64,000 bases of DNA from JAUICS01 sp964384335 (lineage in GTDB: Bacteria > Pseudomonadota > Alphaproteobacteria > Micavibrionales > Micavibrionaceae), in assembly GCA_964384335.1 (NCBI GenBank), contig CAYLKN010000006.1, positions 17,615 through 81,614 of the forward strand. The letters run 5' to 3'. Of the stretch, positions 26,186 through 35,084 are shown piece after piece. Both the position numbers and the translations under genes were made by a program. The stretch's first letter is position 1; the number at the start of each line of letters is the position of its first letter. Below the pieces are notes generated by a model. It did no database searches. It had not been told where the DNA came from and saw only the letters and a list, made by a program, of their open reading frames with translations.

Positions 26186-27640
26186 ATGAAATGTCATAAT
26201 AAGATCTTTTGCAAGCCTGATGATCTTGGCAAACCTTTGCCCGAGTCTGAATATGCAGTGTCAGTGTGCATGCCGACCTGGCAACATGTCGTGGATTACG
26301 AGGAAGGAAAAGACTATGTGCATAACGCTCTTCAGTCTGCATACCCGCGTTTTGTTTATTCCAGGCAATGCAGGGATTTGTTCAGACAGATTGCTTTGAA
26401 ACACGCCGGCCGGGATGAAGGGGTTATTGTGTTTCCATGCAGGGAAGCCGCGCAGGAATGCATACAGTTTGCAGGGGAAGGCAGCACCAAGAATATCGAT
26501 GATGGCATATTTGCCGCAATTTTTCCCGTTAATGTGCAGGATAAGGCAAAAGAATACTGGCAGCATGCCGGGCGCATAATTTCGGGCCGTCAAGCAGAAA
26601 GTATATTAAACAAAACAAGGCCTGATAACGAAAACGGAAAAGATGCCAAAAAGAGTATTATAAAAAGAATAAGCCATAATTCGGGATATGAAGAATACAA
26701 TGTCTATCTTTATCCGAGTGGTATGGCGGCGATCTATGATGCTTACAGGTTCCTGAGGGATGATCCCCGGGATAAAAAACACGCCGTTCAGTTTGGCTTT
26801 CCTTATATTGATACTTTAAAGATTATAAAAAAATTTGGAAAAGGTGAATTTATCAATTACGAAACGCCTGAAGATATATACAGACTGGAAAATTATATAG
26901 CCGGTAACCCGGTTGATGGGGTTTTTGCAGAGGTTCCGAGCAATCCAATGCTGCGGACAATCGATTTTAAAAAGCTTGGCAGAATGCTTCGGCGTTACAA
27001 CGTCCCGCTTGTTATGGATGATACAGTGGGGACATTTTTTAACCTGGATATGTCAGAGTATGCCGATATTCTTGTAACGTCCCTTACCAAATTTTTCTCC
27101 GGTGTTGGTGATGTTACCTGCGGTTCGTTATGCCTTAACCGTAAATCTCCTTTTTATGAGAGCTTTAAGCAACGACTGGACAGATATTATGAAGATATTT
27201 TTTTCGCTGAAGACGCAATTGCTCTTGAACAAAACTCACGGGATTTTCAGGAAAGAATGCCAGTTATCAACAGGAATGCCGAAATCCTTGCTGATTACCT
27301 TAAAAACCATAAGAAAATCGCGCAGGTCAATTATCCCAAATTTGTGGATAAAGATTTGTATAACGTGTTGAAAACTGAAAAAGGCGGCTATGGCGGATTA
27401 TTGTCTTTTACGCTCAAAAACAGGGAAGACGCCGTTACCGTTTACGATTCGCTTCAAATCAACAAAGGTCCAAGTCTTGGCACAAATTACTCACTGGCCT
27501 GTCCTTATACTCTCCTCGCGCACTATAATGAACTTGATTTCGTTGAAAGCTGTGGTATTTCAAGATATCTTTTACGTGTTTCTGTCGGTATGGAAGATCA
27601 TAACGACATTGTAAAACGCTTTGAAGTGGCATTGAAATAA
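26186..27640 (+). CDS. Cystathionine gamma-synthase-like PLP enzyme, long fungal-like form
   Basis: A 484-aa PLP-dependent transsulfuration enzyme. The PLP lysine lies in VTSLTKFFSGVGDV, after MDDTVGTFF which carries the cofactor-contacting Asp. It is about 80-90 residues longer than bacterial MetB because of an N-terminal part with VSVCMPTWQHVVDYEEG and YPRFVY, features I know from fungal cystathionine gamma-synthases (Str2 type), which use O-acetylhomoserine. Next to a MetA with Glu111 this suggests cystathionine formation from O-acetylhomoserine and cysteine. Direct use of sulfide or of cystathionine as substrate cannot be excluded. Confidence 0.78.
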   Translation: MKCHNKIFCKPDDLGKPLPESEYAVSVCMPTWQHVVDYEEGKDYVHNALQSAYPRFVYSRQCRDLFRQIALKHAGRDEGVIVFPCREAAQECIQFAGEGSTKNIDDGIFAAIFPVNVQDKAKEYWQHAGRIISGRQAESILNKTRPDNENGKDAKKSIIKRISHNSGYEEYNVYLYPSGMAAIYDAYRFLRDDPRDKKHAVQFGFPYIDTLKIIKKFGKGEFINYETPEDIYRLENYIAGNPVDGVFAEVPSNPMLRTIDFKKLGRMLRRYNVPLVMDDTVGTFFNLDMSEYADILVTSLTKFFSGVGDVTCGSLCLNRKSPFYESFKQRLDRYYEDIFFAEDAIALEQNSRDFQERMPVINRNAEILADYLKNHKKIAQVNYPKFVDKDLYNVLKTEKGGYGGLLSFTLKNREDAVTVYDSLQINKGPSLGTNYSLACPYTLLAHYNELDFVESCGISRYLLRVSVGMEDHNDIVKRFEVALK

Positions 27641-27658
27641 ATATCACAATATCTGGAC

Positions 27659-28537
27659 ATGAATTCCGTTAAGGAAATAAGAGACAAAATTGACGATTTG
27701 GATAATCGTATTCACGATCTGTTGATCGAGCGTTCCGAATGCATTGAGGTTATTGCATCCTTAAAGAAAAAGGAGGGTGTGGAGGTTGTTCAGCCCGCCC
27801 GGGAGGCCCGCATGATACGGCGCTTAATCGAACGTCACCGGGGGCCTTTACCCCGCTCAGCCATTGTTCAGATCTGGCGCGAACTGGTTTCTGCCGTTTC
27901 GATGCTTCAGACGGGGATCAATGTAGCTGTGACCTGTCCCCCTGATAATGAGCATGCTTACCTTTACCGGGATATGGCGCGTGATTACTTTGGCAGTGTC
28001 TTGCCACTTATCAGGCAGGATACGCCCATGGCGGCATTGACTGCGCTATGGGATGATAAAGTCAATTTCGCCGTGCTGCCCTGGCCAGATGCAACGAGCG
28101 AGGATCAGAACCAGCCGTGGTGGATTCATCTTTACAATTCAAATCTTAACAGATCTGAAAATCCCAAGCCGCTTCGGATTATTGGCAAACTTCCTTTACT
28201 GTTTCAGGAAGGTGATTTGAAACGAGATTATCCTGCCCTGATCATTTCCCGTTTTGAGACCAGGGCTTCAGGAAATGATGCCAGTTTTGTCTGTGCGGCA
28301 ACAAAAACAGGAATAAGTCGCGCAAAAGTGATTGAGCTTGTCCGCAGATGCGGGCTTGAGCCTTTAAGTTTGCATAGTCATACTCCGCATGACGAACCTT
28401 ATAAGTCCATTATCCTGATGGAACTGGATGATTTCATAGATGTTGAAAGTGATCCGCGCCTCGAGAACATGAGTAAGGACTTCCAGGACGATGATCTCAA
28501 ACTGGTTAAAGTCGGTTCCTATCCGAAACTTCAATAA
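27659..28537 (+). CDS. Chorismate mutase with a degenerate prephenate-dehydratase-like part
   Basis: A 292-aa protein. Residues 1-90 form an AroQ-type chorismate mutase (EIRDKIDDLDNRIHDLL, then KKKEGVEVVQPAREARMI), converting chorismate to prephenate. Residues about 95-290 look like a divergent periplasmic-binding-like dehydratase remnant without the TRF active-site motif, so a dehydratase activity is unlikely. True pheA and tyrA are at 62-64 kb. It starts 18 bases after the cystathionine gamma-synthase-like gene, so the two may be co-transcribed. Confidence 0.8.
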   Translation: MNSVKEIRDKIDDLDNRIHDLLIERSECIEVIASLKKKEGVEVVQPAREARMIRRLIERHRGPLPRSAIVQIWRELVSAVSMLQTGINVAVTCPPDNEHAYLYRDMARDYFGSVLPLIRQDTPMAALTALWDDKVNFAVLPWPDATSEDQNQPWWIHLYNSNLNRSENPKPLRIIGKLPLLFQEGDLKRDYPALIISRFETRASGNDASFVCAATKTGISRAKVIELVRRCGLEPLSLHSHTPHDEPYKSIILMELDDFIDVESDPRLENMSKDFQDDDLKLVKVGSYPKLQ

Positions 28538-28574
28538 TGACCCGTTGCAAAAGTATGATTTTTAGGCTGTTGGG

Positions 28575-28952
28575 TTAGTACGTAACCTCAAAGCCAGCTT
28601 TTTGAAGTACCTGTTTTGCCTTTTCAAGCATATTGTTTTTGAGCATTACATAGTCTGTATCAAAAGTTGAAATTGCGAATATACTAATTTTGGCGTCAGC
28701 CAAAGGTAAGGCTATTGACGAAAGAATGCCCGTCAATGAGAAATCAAGAGGACCTTCCACCTTAAGACATTTCCAGTTGTCCTCTCTGTTTTCAACTTCT
28801 TCCTGAATCACATTCGTATCACAAACTATTGAAAGTTCTTCATCTGTACGGGAAACAGAATAGAAACCACTTCGATATAACCAATCTGGAATTTTTTCTT
28901 CCGGAGAATATCTCAGTATAGAATAAGTTCCTTGAATTTCTAGTAATTTCAT
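28575..28952 (-). CDS. ACT-domain protein (CASTOR-like)
   Basis: A 125-aa protein with a small N-terminal ACT-like half and a C-terminal ACT half containing LTGILSSIALPLADAKISIF and STFDTDYVM, as in the ACT_7/CASTOR group of small amino-acid-binding proteins. They are presumed allosteric sensors; no catalytic part is present. It is transcribed against its neighbours, alone, and sits inside a pair of short inverted repeats, which together suggest recent insertion. Confidence 0.8.
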   Translation of the reverse strand: MKLLEIQGTYSILRYSPEEKIPDWLYRSGFYSVSRTDEELSIVCDTNVIQEEVENREDNWKCLKVEGPLDFSLTGILSSIALPLADAKISIFAISTFDTDYVMLKNNMLEKAKQVLQKAGFEVTY

Positions 28953-29413
28953 TGAGCATGTCCAAAAGTTTAAGGCATTCCCGGGAGTTGGAAACTACCA
29001 ACCCACGTTATAATTTAATGGATCATCTCTTTCACACAAGCGACAATTTCACACAAGCGACAATTTCGTAACCTGATGCGATCACGGCGGATATTTTCAA
29101 TCAGATGGTTTTCTGTTTGCACCCGGCATTGGACAAGCTTCACCGGAGGAAGAACCGTTCTGGCCGTCCTTATGGTCTGGGCGGTCTGGAAGATCACAAC
29201 ACCTTCGACATGCCTTACAAAAAACCAAGAAAAGGTCAAATTGCGCCCTGAGCAAAATCACGCTACTTTTGCAACAAGTCTACTGTAATATCCAAATTTG
29301 TTGTGTAGATTTCCGCAAGCCTTTCGTCTTTGGCTTGAAAACAGGGCACAGGCGGCAGTATCATTTAGCAAGTTGCTTGGGTAATATTCAAAAAATATCA
29401 GGAAGGAATAATC
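28953..29413. other. Gene-free stretch, possible mobile-element remnant
   Basis: No convincing gene lies here. Features seen: a 17-bp perfect tandem duplication at 29030-29063; an open plus-strand tail from 29067 to TGA near 29250 whose codons read like protein (LHRRKNRSGRPYGLGGLEDH) but that has no start; and the right inverted repeat at 29264-29275. The tail lies just inside the repeat, as a transposase C-terminus would. The last 130 bases precede the beta-barrel gene and carry AAGGAA before its ATG. Confidence 0.35.
29030..29063 (+). repeat. 17-bp tandem duplication
   Basis: TTTCACACAAGCGACAA occurs twice back to back (29030-29046 and 29047-29063), followed by TTTC of a third start. It lies in non-coding DNA between the ACT gene and the beta-barrel gene. 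Confidence 0.95.
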
Positions 29414-30127
29414 ATGAAGCCATTGAAAACCCTTACCATTGCTTGTTTAAGTGCAGGCCTGCCTTTCGTTTTTGCAACCGACGTTCTGGCAAAAGACTAC
29501 AGAAACAGGGGGCATGACAAGATGGGCAGTGCTTCATATTTTCAGGGAATATATGGAAAAGTGATGGGTGGTGTCGGTTTTACCGAGGATCATGATTTTG
29601 AAACCAATGCTGCTGGCGTAAGAAGGATTGAAACGGAACTCAGTACGGGGCTGGCAATTCTTGGCGCTGTCGGCTACGATTTCGGCAACTGGCGGAGCGA
29701 GTTTGAGTTATCCTACAGAACGAATTCAGTTGATGTGCATAATTCTTCGGTTGCCGGTGATCTGAACGGGGCGACTGGAGATTTAATGGCCTTTGCCGCT
29801 ATGATAAACGCCTATTACGATTTTGAAAACGAATCAAATTATACGCCGTATCTCGGGGCCGGTGTCGGCTGGGCAAGCGTGGATTATGACGGCTATGGCG
29901 TTACCAGTAATGCGAATGTTGTAAATGATGATGACAGTGTTTTTGCTTACCAGTTAATGGGTGGCTTTGATTATCAGTTTTCCGAACATTTGAAAGGTAT
30001 TGTCGAATACAGATATTTCGGCACTTCAGATCCTGAATTTACTACGAATGTGGGCGCAACATCTAATGATACGGATACTGAATTTTCCAGTCATGCCATT
30101 CTCATTGGGGCCGGTATCAATTTCTGA
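29414..30127 (+). CDS. Outer-membrane beta-barrel protein
   Basis: A 237-aa protein with a signal peptide ending near VLA (about residue 26), then alternating strands typical of an eight-stranded OmpA/Omp25-like porin domain: YGKVMGGVGF, YTPYLGAGVGWASV, YQLMGGFDYQF, GIVEYRYFG, and a terminal strand ILIGAGINF ending in Phe, the Bam recognition signal. AAGGAA lies 8 bases before the ATG. It likely sits in the outer membrane; ligand or channel function is unknown. Two long hairpins follow its stop. Confidence 0.85.
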   Translation: MKPLKTLTIACLSAGLPFVFATDVLAKDYRNRGHDKMGSASYFQGIYGKVMGGVGFTEDHDFETNAAGVRRIETELSTGLAILGAVGYDFGNWRSEFELSYRTNSVDVHNSSVAGDLNGATGDLMAFAAMINAYYDFENESNYTPYLGAGVGWASVDYDGYGVTSNANVVNDDDSVFAYQLMGGFDYQFSEHLKGIVEYRYFGTSDPEFTTNVGATSNDTDTEFSSHAILIGAGINF

Positions 30128-30156
30128 TTTTAATTTGATACTGAAACAAATTTCTA

Positions 30157-30215
30157 GGGCAGATCGTGTTCAAATATAATCACTATGATTATATTTGAAA
30201 AGCATGAATCTGCCC
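30157..30215. repeat. Long nested palindrome after the beta-barrel gene
   Basis: Outer arms GGGCAGAT (30157) and ATCTGCCC (30208) enclose a perfect 14-bp stem TTCAAATATAATCA / TGATTATATTTGAA (30169-30182 and 30186-30199) with a 3-base loop. There is no T tract after either side, so it is not a classic terminator, but its place between convergent genes fits transcript-end protection. Confidence 0.85.
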
Positions 30216-30232
30216 TGACTTATTGAATCGAC

Positions 30233-30288
30233 GAGCAAATTTACGCGATCAAAAATTGCAAAGCGATTTTTTTGATCGCGATTTGCTC
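30233..30288. repeat. Second long palindrome, reaching the nfeD stop codon
   Basis: GAGCAAAT and CGCGATCAAAAA (30233-30255) pair with TTTTTGATCGCG and ATTTGCTC (30269-30288), leaving a 3-base bulge and a loop of about 13 bases. It ends on the first base of the nfeD stop triplet. It may end transcription from either convergent gene. Confidence 0.85.
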
Positions 30289-31748
30289 TAAGTGACGTTT
30301 GTAATTTTGACTTTAAGGCCATGAAGTTCAACGATTTTTACATCTTCGTTTTCTTCAAGGTCCATTTCGGCGTCTGAATAGGCATGCCACTGCTCCCCGT
30401 AAATGCGGATTTTACCTTCGCGGCCATTCCATGACACAATTTTGGCCGTGTCGCCGACCATCGACTCCGTGCCGGTGCTTATCTTTTCCCGGAATGTTTT
30501 GATCGCCATCCACACAATTATCCCTGCGATTATCAGTCCGGTAAAGGCCACGCCGAATATAACGCCCCATTCCAGTTCAAGCCCCGGCATATATTCGGTT
30601 TTGAAAAGCATTGTCATACCCGTTACGAAAGCTGTGAATCCGCCGAGACCCAAAATACCGAAAGAGGGAATGAAGGCCTCCGCAATCATAAAGGCAAGGC
30701 CCAGAAGCATTAAAATGGCGCCGGTGGCGTTAACGGGAAGGATATTCATGGCGTAAAGCCCCATTGTCAGAGAGATCGCCCCTATAACGCCCGGTATCAT
30801 TGTCCCGGGGTTGTAAAATTCCAGCAATATGCCGTAAAAACCGATGGACATCAGAATAACCGCCACGTTTGGATCCGTAATCATTATCAGAAAGCGGGTC
30901 ACAAAATCAGGCTCCAGAACCTGAACCCGCGCATTCTCTGTCTCAAGCAAAACGTTCTGCTCACCTTTTAATGTAATGGTTTTGCCATCAATCTTTTGAA
31001 GCAACTCCGTTCTTGAAGCCGCAACATATTCAATTACGTTTTTCTCGAGAGCTTCGTTGGCAGTTATACTTTCCGCCTCCGTAACCGCTTTTTCCGCCCA
31101 CTCGGCATTCCGTCCCCTCAACTCCGCAAGGCCGCGGATAAATGCGGCAGTATCCTCAACCGATTTTTTGCGTAAATCCTGTCTTCCGGGGTCAAGTGCA
31201 CGGCGCAGGGTATCAATATCAAATTGCCGATTTTCGTTTTCGGCGTTTTCATTTTTTGTTTCCGTATTCTTTTCATTGTCTTTATTATCGCTTTGTTCCT
31301 TACTCTCACCGGACTGCGTCTTGATAGCCCCCTGCATTTGTATGGGCGTGGCGGCGCCGACATTCGTGCCGGGTGCCATGGCCGCAATATGAGCGGAATA
31401 AAGCAGAAAAGTTCCTGCGCTTGCCGCATGCGCGCCGGAGGGAGCGACATAAATGGCCACAGGCACCGGGGAGTCAATAATGCGCTGCGTCATCTCCCGT
31501 GTTGTGGTTAAAAGACCGCCAGGGGTATCCAGCTCTATAACAAGAAGCTGCGCATCGTTTTCGGCCGCCTTTTCAATTCCGAAATTCATGAAATCGGCTA
31601 TTGCCGGCCCTATTGCCCCTTTCATCTGAAGAACATAAACAGGATTTTGATTTTGCGCGTTTGCGGTGATGGAGAACGCGATGATTCCAAGGGTGACAAT
31701 AAATGTCAGAATTAACCTGAATATTGGAATTGAGTGATTTATATACAA
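30288..31748 (-). CDS. NfeD-family membrane protease (ClpP-class, long form)
   Basis: A 486-aa protein with a signal peptide ending near ANA (about residue 31), a ClpP-like serine protease domain (about 36-240) with the nucleophile in APSGAHAASAGTF and a candidate general-base Lys in LRKKSVEDTAAFI, then four transmembrane helices and a C-terminal OB-fold NfeD domain. An Asp/Glu/Lys-rich insert (about residues 145-175) interrupts the protease domain. Long NfeD proteins cleave stomatin-like partners; here the slipin gene is about 21 kb away. The nearest upstream gene on this strand is leuB. Confidence 0.9.
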   Translation of the reverse strand: MYINHSIPIFRLILTFIVTLGIIAFSITANAQNQNPVYVLQMKGAIGPAIADFMNFGIEKAAENDAQLLVIELDTPGGLLTTTREMTQRIIDSPVPVAIYVAPSGAHAASAGTFLLYSAHIAAMAPGTNVGAATPIQMQGAIKTQSGESKEQSDNKDNEKNTETKNENAENENRQFDIDTLRRALDPGRQDLRKKSVEDTAAFIRGLAELRGRNAEWAEKAVTEAESITANEALEKNVIEYVAASRTELLQKIDGKTITLKGEQNVLLETENARVQVLEPDFVTRFLIMITDPNVAVILMSIGFYGILLEFYNPGTMIPGVIGAISLTMGLYAMNILPVNATGAILMLLGLAFMIAEAFIPSFGILGLGGFTAFVTGMTMLFKTEYMPGLELEWGVIFGVAFTGLIIAGIIVWMAIKTFREKISTGTESMVGDTAKIVSWNGREGKIRIYGEQWHAYSDAEMDLEENEDVKIVELHGLKVKITNVT

Positions 31749-31912
31749 GTATGATCCTTTCTTCTAGAATACTTACAATAATATATTCAAGAATTTAGAA
31801 AACAGTTAATGCAAAATCTAGTGTCTACTGATTAACCGGTATTGGCGCATTCCTTTGAGCAGGCATTAACAATGCAGGTTTTTTGCGGATAAAAGCTTTT
31901 TAAGTGTTTCGG

Positions 31913-33025
31913 TTAATTCGCTTCAAGTTCTCTGATTATCGCATCCCCCATTTCGAATGTGGAACAGGGAGTATGGCTTTCCCCTGCGATGTCCGGTGTG
32001 CGGATTTCTTTTTTCAGCACGGACTGGACTGCCGTTTCTATTTTACCGGCCATGTCTGCACGATCGAATGAATACCGCAGGGCCATCGCAAAGCTTAGAA
32101 TGGTGGCCAGTGGGTTGGCCTTGCCCTGGCCCGCGATATCGGGTGCGGAGCCGTGAACAGGCTCATAAAGCGCGTTACGTCGGCCTGTTGGTTCATCGAT
32201 GGCTCCAAAGGATGCGGACGGCAGCATGCCAAGGGAGCCTGTGAGCATCGCCGCCTCATCAGACAAAATATCCCCGAACAGGTTATCAGTAACAATCACG
32301 TCAAACTGTTTCGGATTGCGTAAAAGCTGCATTGCACAGTTATCCGCATACATATGGGACAACTGAACATCCGTGTAATTCTCACCCTGTAATTTTGTAA
32401 CCTCTTCACGCCAGAGTTTGCCGCTCTCCATAACATTGGCTTTGTCGCATGATGTAACCCGTCCTGATCGTTTTTTTGCCAGATCAAAGGCAACGCGGGC
32501 CACGCGATGGATTTCGGAAGTTGTGTAAACCTGTGTATTAACACCGCGCCTTTCACCGCCGCCGATGTCCTCAATGCCGCGTGGGTCACCAAAATAAATA
32601 CCGCCGGTCAGTTCCCGCACGATCATGATATCAAGACCTTTGACAATTTCCGGCTTTAAACTAGAAGCGTCGATAAGGGCATCAAATACAATAGCCGGAC
32701 GCAGATTGGCAAATAAATCAAGATCTTTACGCAGTTTCAGCAGGCCGCACTCTGGCCTGATGTCATAGGCAACGTGATCCCACTTTGGCCCGCCGACGGC
32801 ACCCAGCAGGACTGCATCCGCCATACGGCATTTTTCAATCGTTTTTTCCGCAACAGGCTTGCCGTGAACATCAATGGCTGCCCCGCCGACAAGGTCGTCC
32901 TCTACCGAAAAAGACACATCTGTGTTTTCATTGATCCAGACAATTATCTTTTTCACTTCAGCCATTACTTCGGGGCCGATACCGTCGCCCGGCAGCATAA
33001 TGATATTAAACTGGTTTTCAGTCAT
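31913..33025 (-). CDS. leuB: 3-isopropylmalate dehydrogenase
   Basis: A 370-aa enzyme for the NAD-dependent oxidative decarboxylation of 3-isopropylmalate in leucine synthesis. The family signatures are visible: LPGDGIGPEV near the start, the RELTGGIYFG substrate loop, VTDNLFGDILSDEAAML and the NAD-binding region EPVHGSAPDIAGQGKANP. It is the third leucine gene, 32 bases after leuD on the same strand, and no frameshift is seen. Confidence 0.97.
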   Translation of the reverse strand: MTENQFNIIMLPGDGIGPEVMAEVKKIIVWINENTDVSFSVEDDLVGGAAIDVHGKPVAEKTIEKCRMADAVLLGAVGGPKWDHVAYDIRPECGLLKLRKDLDLFANLRPAIVFDALIDASSLKPEIVKGLDIMIVRELTGGIYFGDPRGIEDIGGGERRGVNTQVYTTSEIHRVARVAFDLAKKRSGRVTSCDKANVMESGKLWREEVTKLQGENYTDVQLSHMYADNCAMQLLRNPKQFDVIVTDNLFGDILSDEAAMLTGSLGMLPSASFGAIDEPTGRRNALYEPVHGSAPDIAGQGKANPLATILSFAMALRYSFDRADMAGKIETAVQSVLKKEIRTPDIAGESHTPCSTFEMGDAIIRELEAN

Positions 33026-33057
33026 TTTTTCCTCAGTCTTTTAATTGGAATTCTCTC

Positions 33058-33666
33058 TTAACTGAAAAGCCACGGCCTGTTTTCTTTCAGACTGTGTTCG
33101 TAATCTGAAATCGCCGCATCTTTCTTCAGGGTTTCCCCGATTTCATCCAGTCCTTCCATCAGGCTTTTTTTGCGGAAAGGATCAATTTCAAAATCGAAAA
33201 TATGATTTCCGGCCCGTATTTGCTGGGATTCAAGATCCACTGTTATGGGCTCGGAGGGAAAATCCTGTGCGCGTTCCATAAGGATATCGACCTTTTTTTT
33301 GGGAAGTGCAATCGGAAGTATCCCGTTTTTAAAGGAATTGTTGTAAAAAATATCGGCATAGCCTGAAGCAATGATGCAGCGAAAGCCAAAATCCTGTAAT
33401 GCCCATGGTGCATGTTCACGGGATGAGCCGCAGCCGAAATTTTCCCCCGTAATCAGGATAGAGGCATTGCGGTATGGTTTCCGGTTAAGCACAAAATCCG
33501 TATTTTCAAGCCCGTCGGCATTATAACGATCCTCATGAAAGGCATGTACGCCAAGCCCCGACCGTTTGATCGTGCGCAGAAACTGTTTCGGAATAATCTT
33601 GTCCGTATCCACATTGTTAACCGGTAAGGGGACCGCGATTCCGGTGTGCGTTATGAATTTTTCCAT
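33058..33666 (-). CDS. leuD: 3-isopropylmalate dehydratase small subunit
   Basis: A 202-aa swivel-domain subunit that pairs with LeuC to isomerise 2- to 3-isopropylmalate. Signatures are NVDTDKIIPKQFLRTIKRSG near residue 17 and the GCGSSREHAPWAL loop near 75. It follows leuC by 2 bases and precedes leuB, as in many alphaproteobacteria. Length is normal for the family. Confidence 0.96.
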   Translation of the reverse strand: MEKFITHTGIAVPLPVNNVDTDKIIPKQFLRTIKRSGLGVHAFHEDRYNADGLENTDFVLNRKPYRNASILITGENFGCGSSREHAPWALQDFGFRCIIASGYADIFYNNSFKNGILPIALPKKKVDILMERAQDFPSEPITVDLESQQIRAGNHIFDFEIDPFRKKSLMEGLDEIGETLKKDAAISDYEHSLKENRPWLFS

Positions 33667-33668
33667 GC

Positions 33669-35078
33669 TCAGAACTTCCTGATATCTGTAAGTTTACCTC
33701 TTATTGCGGCGGCTGCCGCCATGGCAGGACTCATCAGATGCGTTCGTCCGCCACGGCCCTGACGCCCTTCAAAATTACGGTTGGAGGTCGATGCGCAGCG
33801 TTCCCCTGGTTTCAGCTGGTCCGGATTCATACCAAGACACATTGAACATCCGGGCTCACGCCAGTCAAAACCGCTTTCCCTGAAGATTTTGTCAAGACCT
33901 TCCGCCTCGGCCTGCTGCTTTACAAGTCCGGATCCCGGAACAATCATTGCGTCTATATGGTCTGCGACTTTTCTGCCTTTAACAATTTTGGCAACTTCGC
34001 GCAGGTCCTCAATCCGGGCATTTGTGCACGATCCGATAAAAACCCTGTCAAACCGTATATCCTGCATCGGCATGCCCGGCTTAAGGTCCATGTATTCAAG
34101 TGCGCGTTCAGCCGCTTTACGTTTGCCTTCATCATTAAAACAGGAAGGGAAGGGGACATTGCCGTCAACAGGAACAACGTCTTCAGGACTTGTGCCCCAT
34201 GTAACCTGCGGTGCAACTGTTCCGGCATCAAGAATCACTTCCCTGTCATACTGCGCCCCGTTATCAGAGGGCAGGGATGCCCAGTATTCCACAGCTTTAT
34301 CCCAGTATTTATCCTCAGGGGCCATAGGCCTCCCTTTTATATAGGCATATGTCGTTTCGTCGGGTGCGATCATACCCGCACGCGCTCCGCCCTCGATCGA
34401 CATGTTGCACATGGTCATGCGTCCTTCCATGGACAGATTCCGTACGGCCTCGCCGGCATATTCCAGGACATATCCCGTTCCGCCGGCCGTACCGATCTGG
34501 CTTATGATATCAAGGATCATATCTTTGGCAGTTATGCCTTCCGCCAGTTTGCCGTCCACAGTTATGCGCATCGACTTTGCCCTGCTTTGCAGAAGGGTCT
34601 GAGTGGCAAGCACATGCTCTACCTCTGACGTTCCAATGCCGAACGCCAGCGCACCGAATGCGCCGTGTGTGCTGGTATGGCTGTCACCACAGACTATGGT
34701 CATGCCGGGCTGGGTAAATCCCTGTTCAGGGCCAATGACATGAACAATGCCCTGCCGCCTGTCCATCATATCGAAAAACTGAATGCCGAAATCATCGGTG
34801 TTTTTTGCCAGCGCTTCAAGCTGAATACGGCTTTCTTCTTCTTTTATGCCGTTAGACCTGTCGGTGGTCGGGACATTATGGTCTGCCACGGCCAGTGTGG
34901 CATCGGGTCGCCTGACTTTCCGTCCGGCCATGCGAAGGCCTTCAAATGCCTGCGGAGAAGTGACTTCATGCACCAAATGGCGATCTATATATATAAGGCA
35001 TGTGCCATCGCCGAAACGATGCACAACGTGCTGATCCCATATTTTTTCGTATAAGGTTTGCGGTCTGGATGCGCCCAT
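33669..35078 (-). CDS. leuC: 3-isopropylmalate dehydratase large subunit
   Basis: A 469-aa aconitase-type subunit binding a [4Fe-4S] cluster through Cys in IGSCTNARIEDL and the pair in GCSMCLGMNPD. CGDSHTSTHGAFGALAFGIGTSE carries conserved active-site residues (only CGDSHTSTHGA quoted as landmark). It converts 2-isopropylmalate with LeuD. It lies 6 bases after rplS, so leucine genes share the ribosomal-protein transcript; no separate leader peptide or attenuator was seen. Confidence 0.97.
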   Translation of the reverse strand: MGASRPQTLYEKIWDQHVVHRFGDGTCLIYIDRHLVHEVTSPQAFEGLRMAGRKVRRPDATLAVADHNVPTTDRSNGIKEEESRIQLEALAKNTDDFGIQFFDMMDRRQGIVHVIGPEQGFTQPGMTIVCGDSHTSTHGAFGALAFGIGTSEVEHVLATQTLLQSRAKSMRITVDGKLAEGITAKDMILDIISQIGTAGGTGYVLEYAGEAVRNLSMEGRMTMCNMSIEGGARAGMIAPDETTYAYIKGRPMAPEDKYWDKAVEYWASLPSDNGAQYDREVILDAGTVAPQVTWGTSPEDVVPVDGNVPFPSCFNDEGKRKAAERALEYMDLKPGMPMQDIRFDRVFIGSCTNARIEDLREVAKIVKGRKVADHIDAMIVPGSGLVKQQAEAEGLDKIFRESGFDWREPGCSMCLGMNPDQLKPGERCASTSNRNFEGRQGRGGRTHLMSPAMAAAAAIRGKLTDIRKF

Positions 35079-35084
35079 ACGGAC

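Larger units (their letters stand above)
28544..29275. repeat. Inverted repeat pair flanking the ACT-domain gene
   Basis: GTTGCAAAAGTA at 28544-28555 is repeated as its exact reverse complement at 29264-29275. The match extends inward to TGATTTT on both sides after a 3-base insertion in the right copy. The pair encloses the ACT gene and about 320 bases of non-coding DNA. It looks like the ends of a degenerate mobile element, though no transposase is recognisable. Confidence 0.5.

Noticed and set aside
29015..29288. Small frames on both strands upstream of the beta-barrel gene
   Set aside because: They overlap each other, lack ribosome sites and hold the inverted repeat; treated as remnant DNA.
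33957..34628. 223-aa plus-strand frame opposite leuC
   Set aside because: Antisense shadow of an intact leuC.
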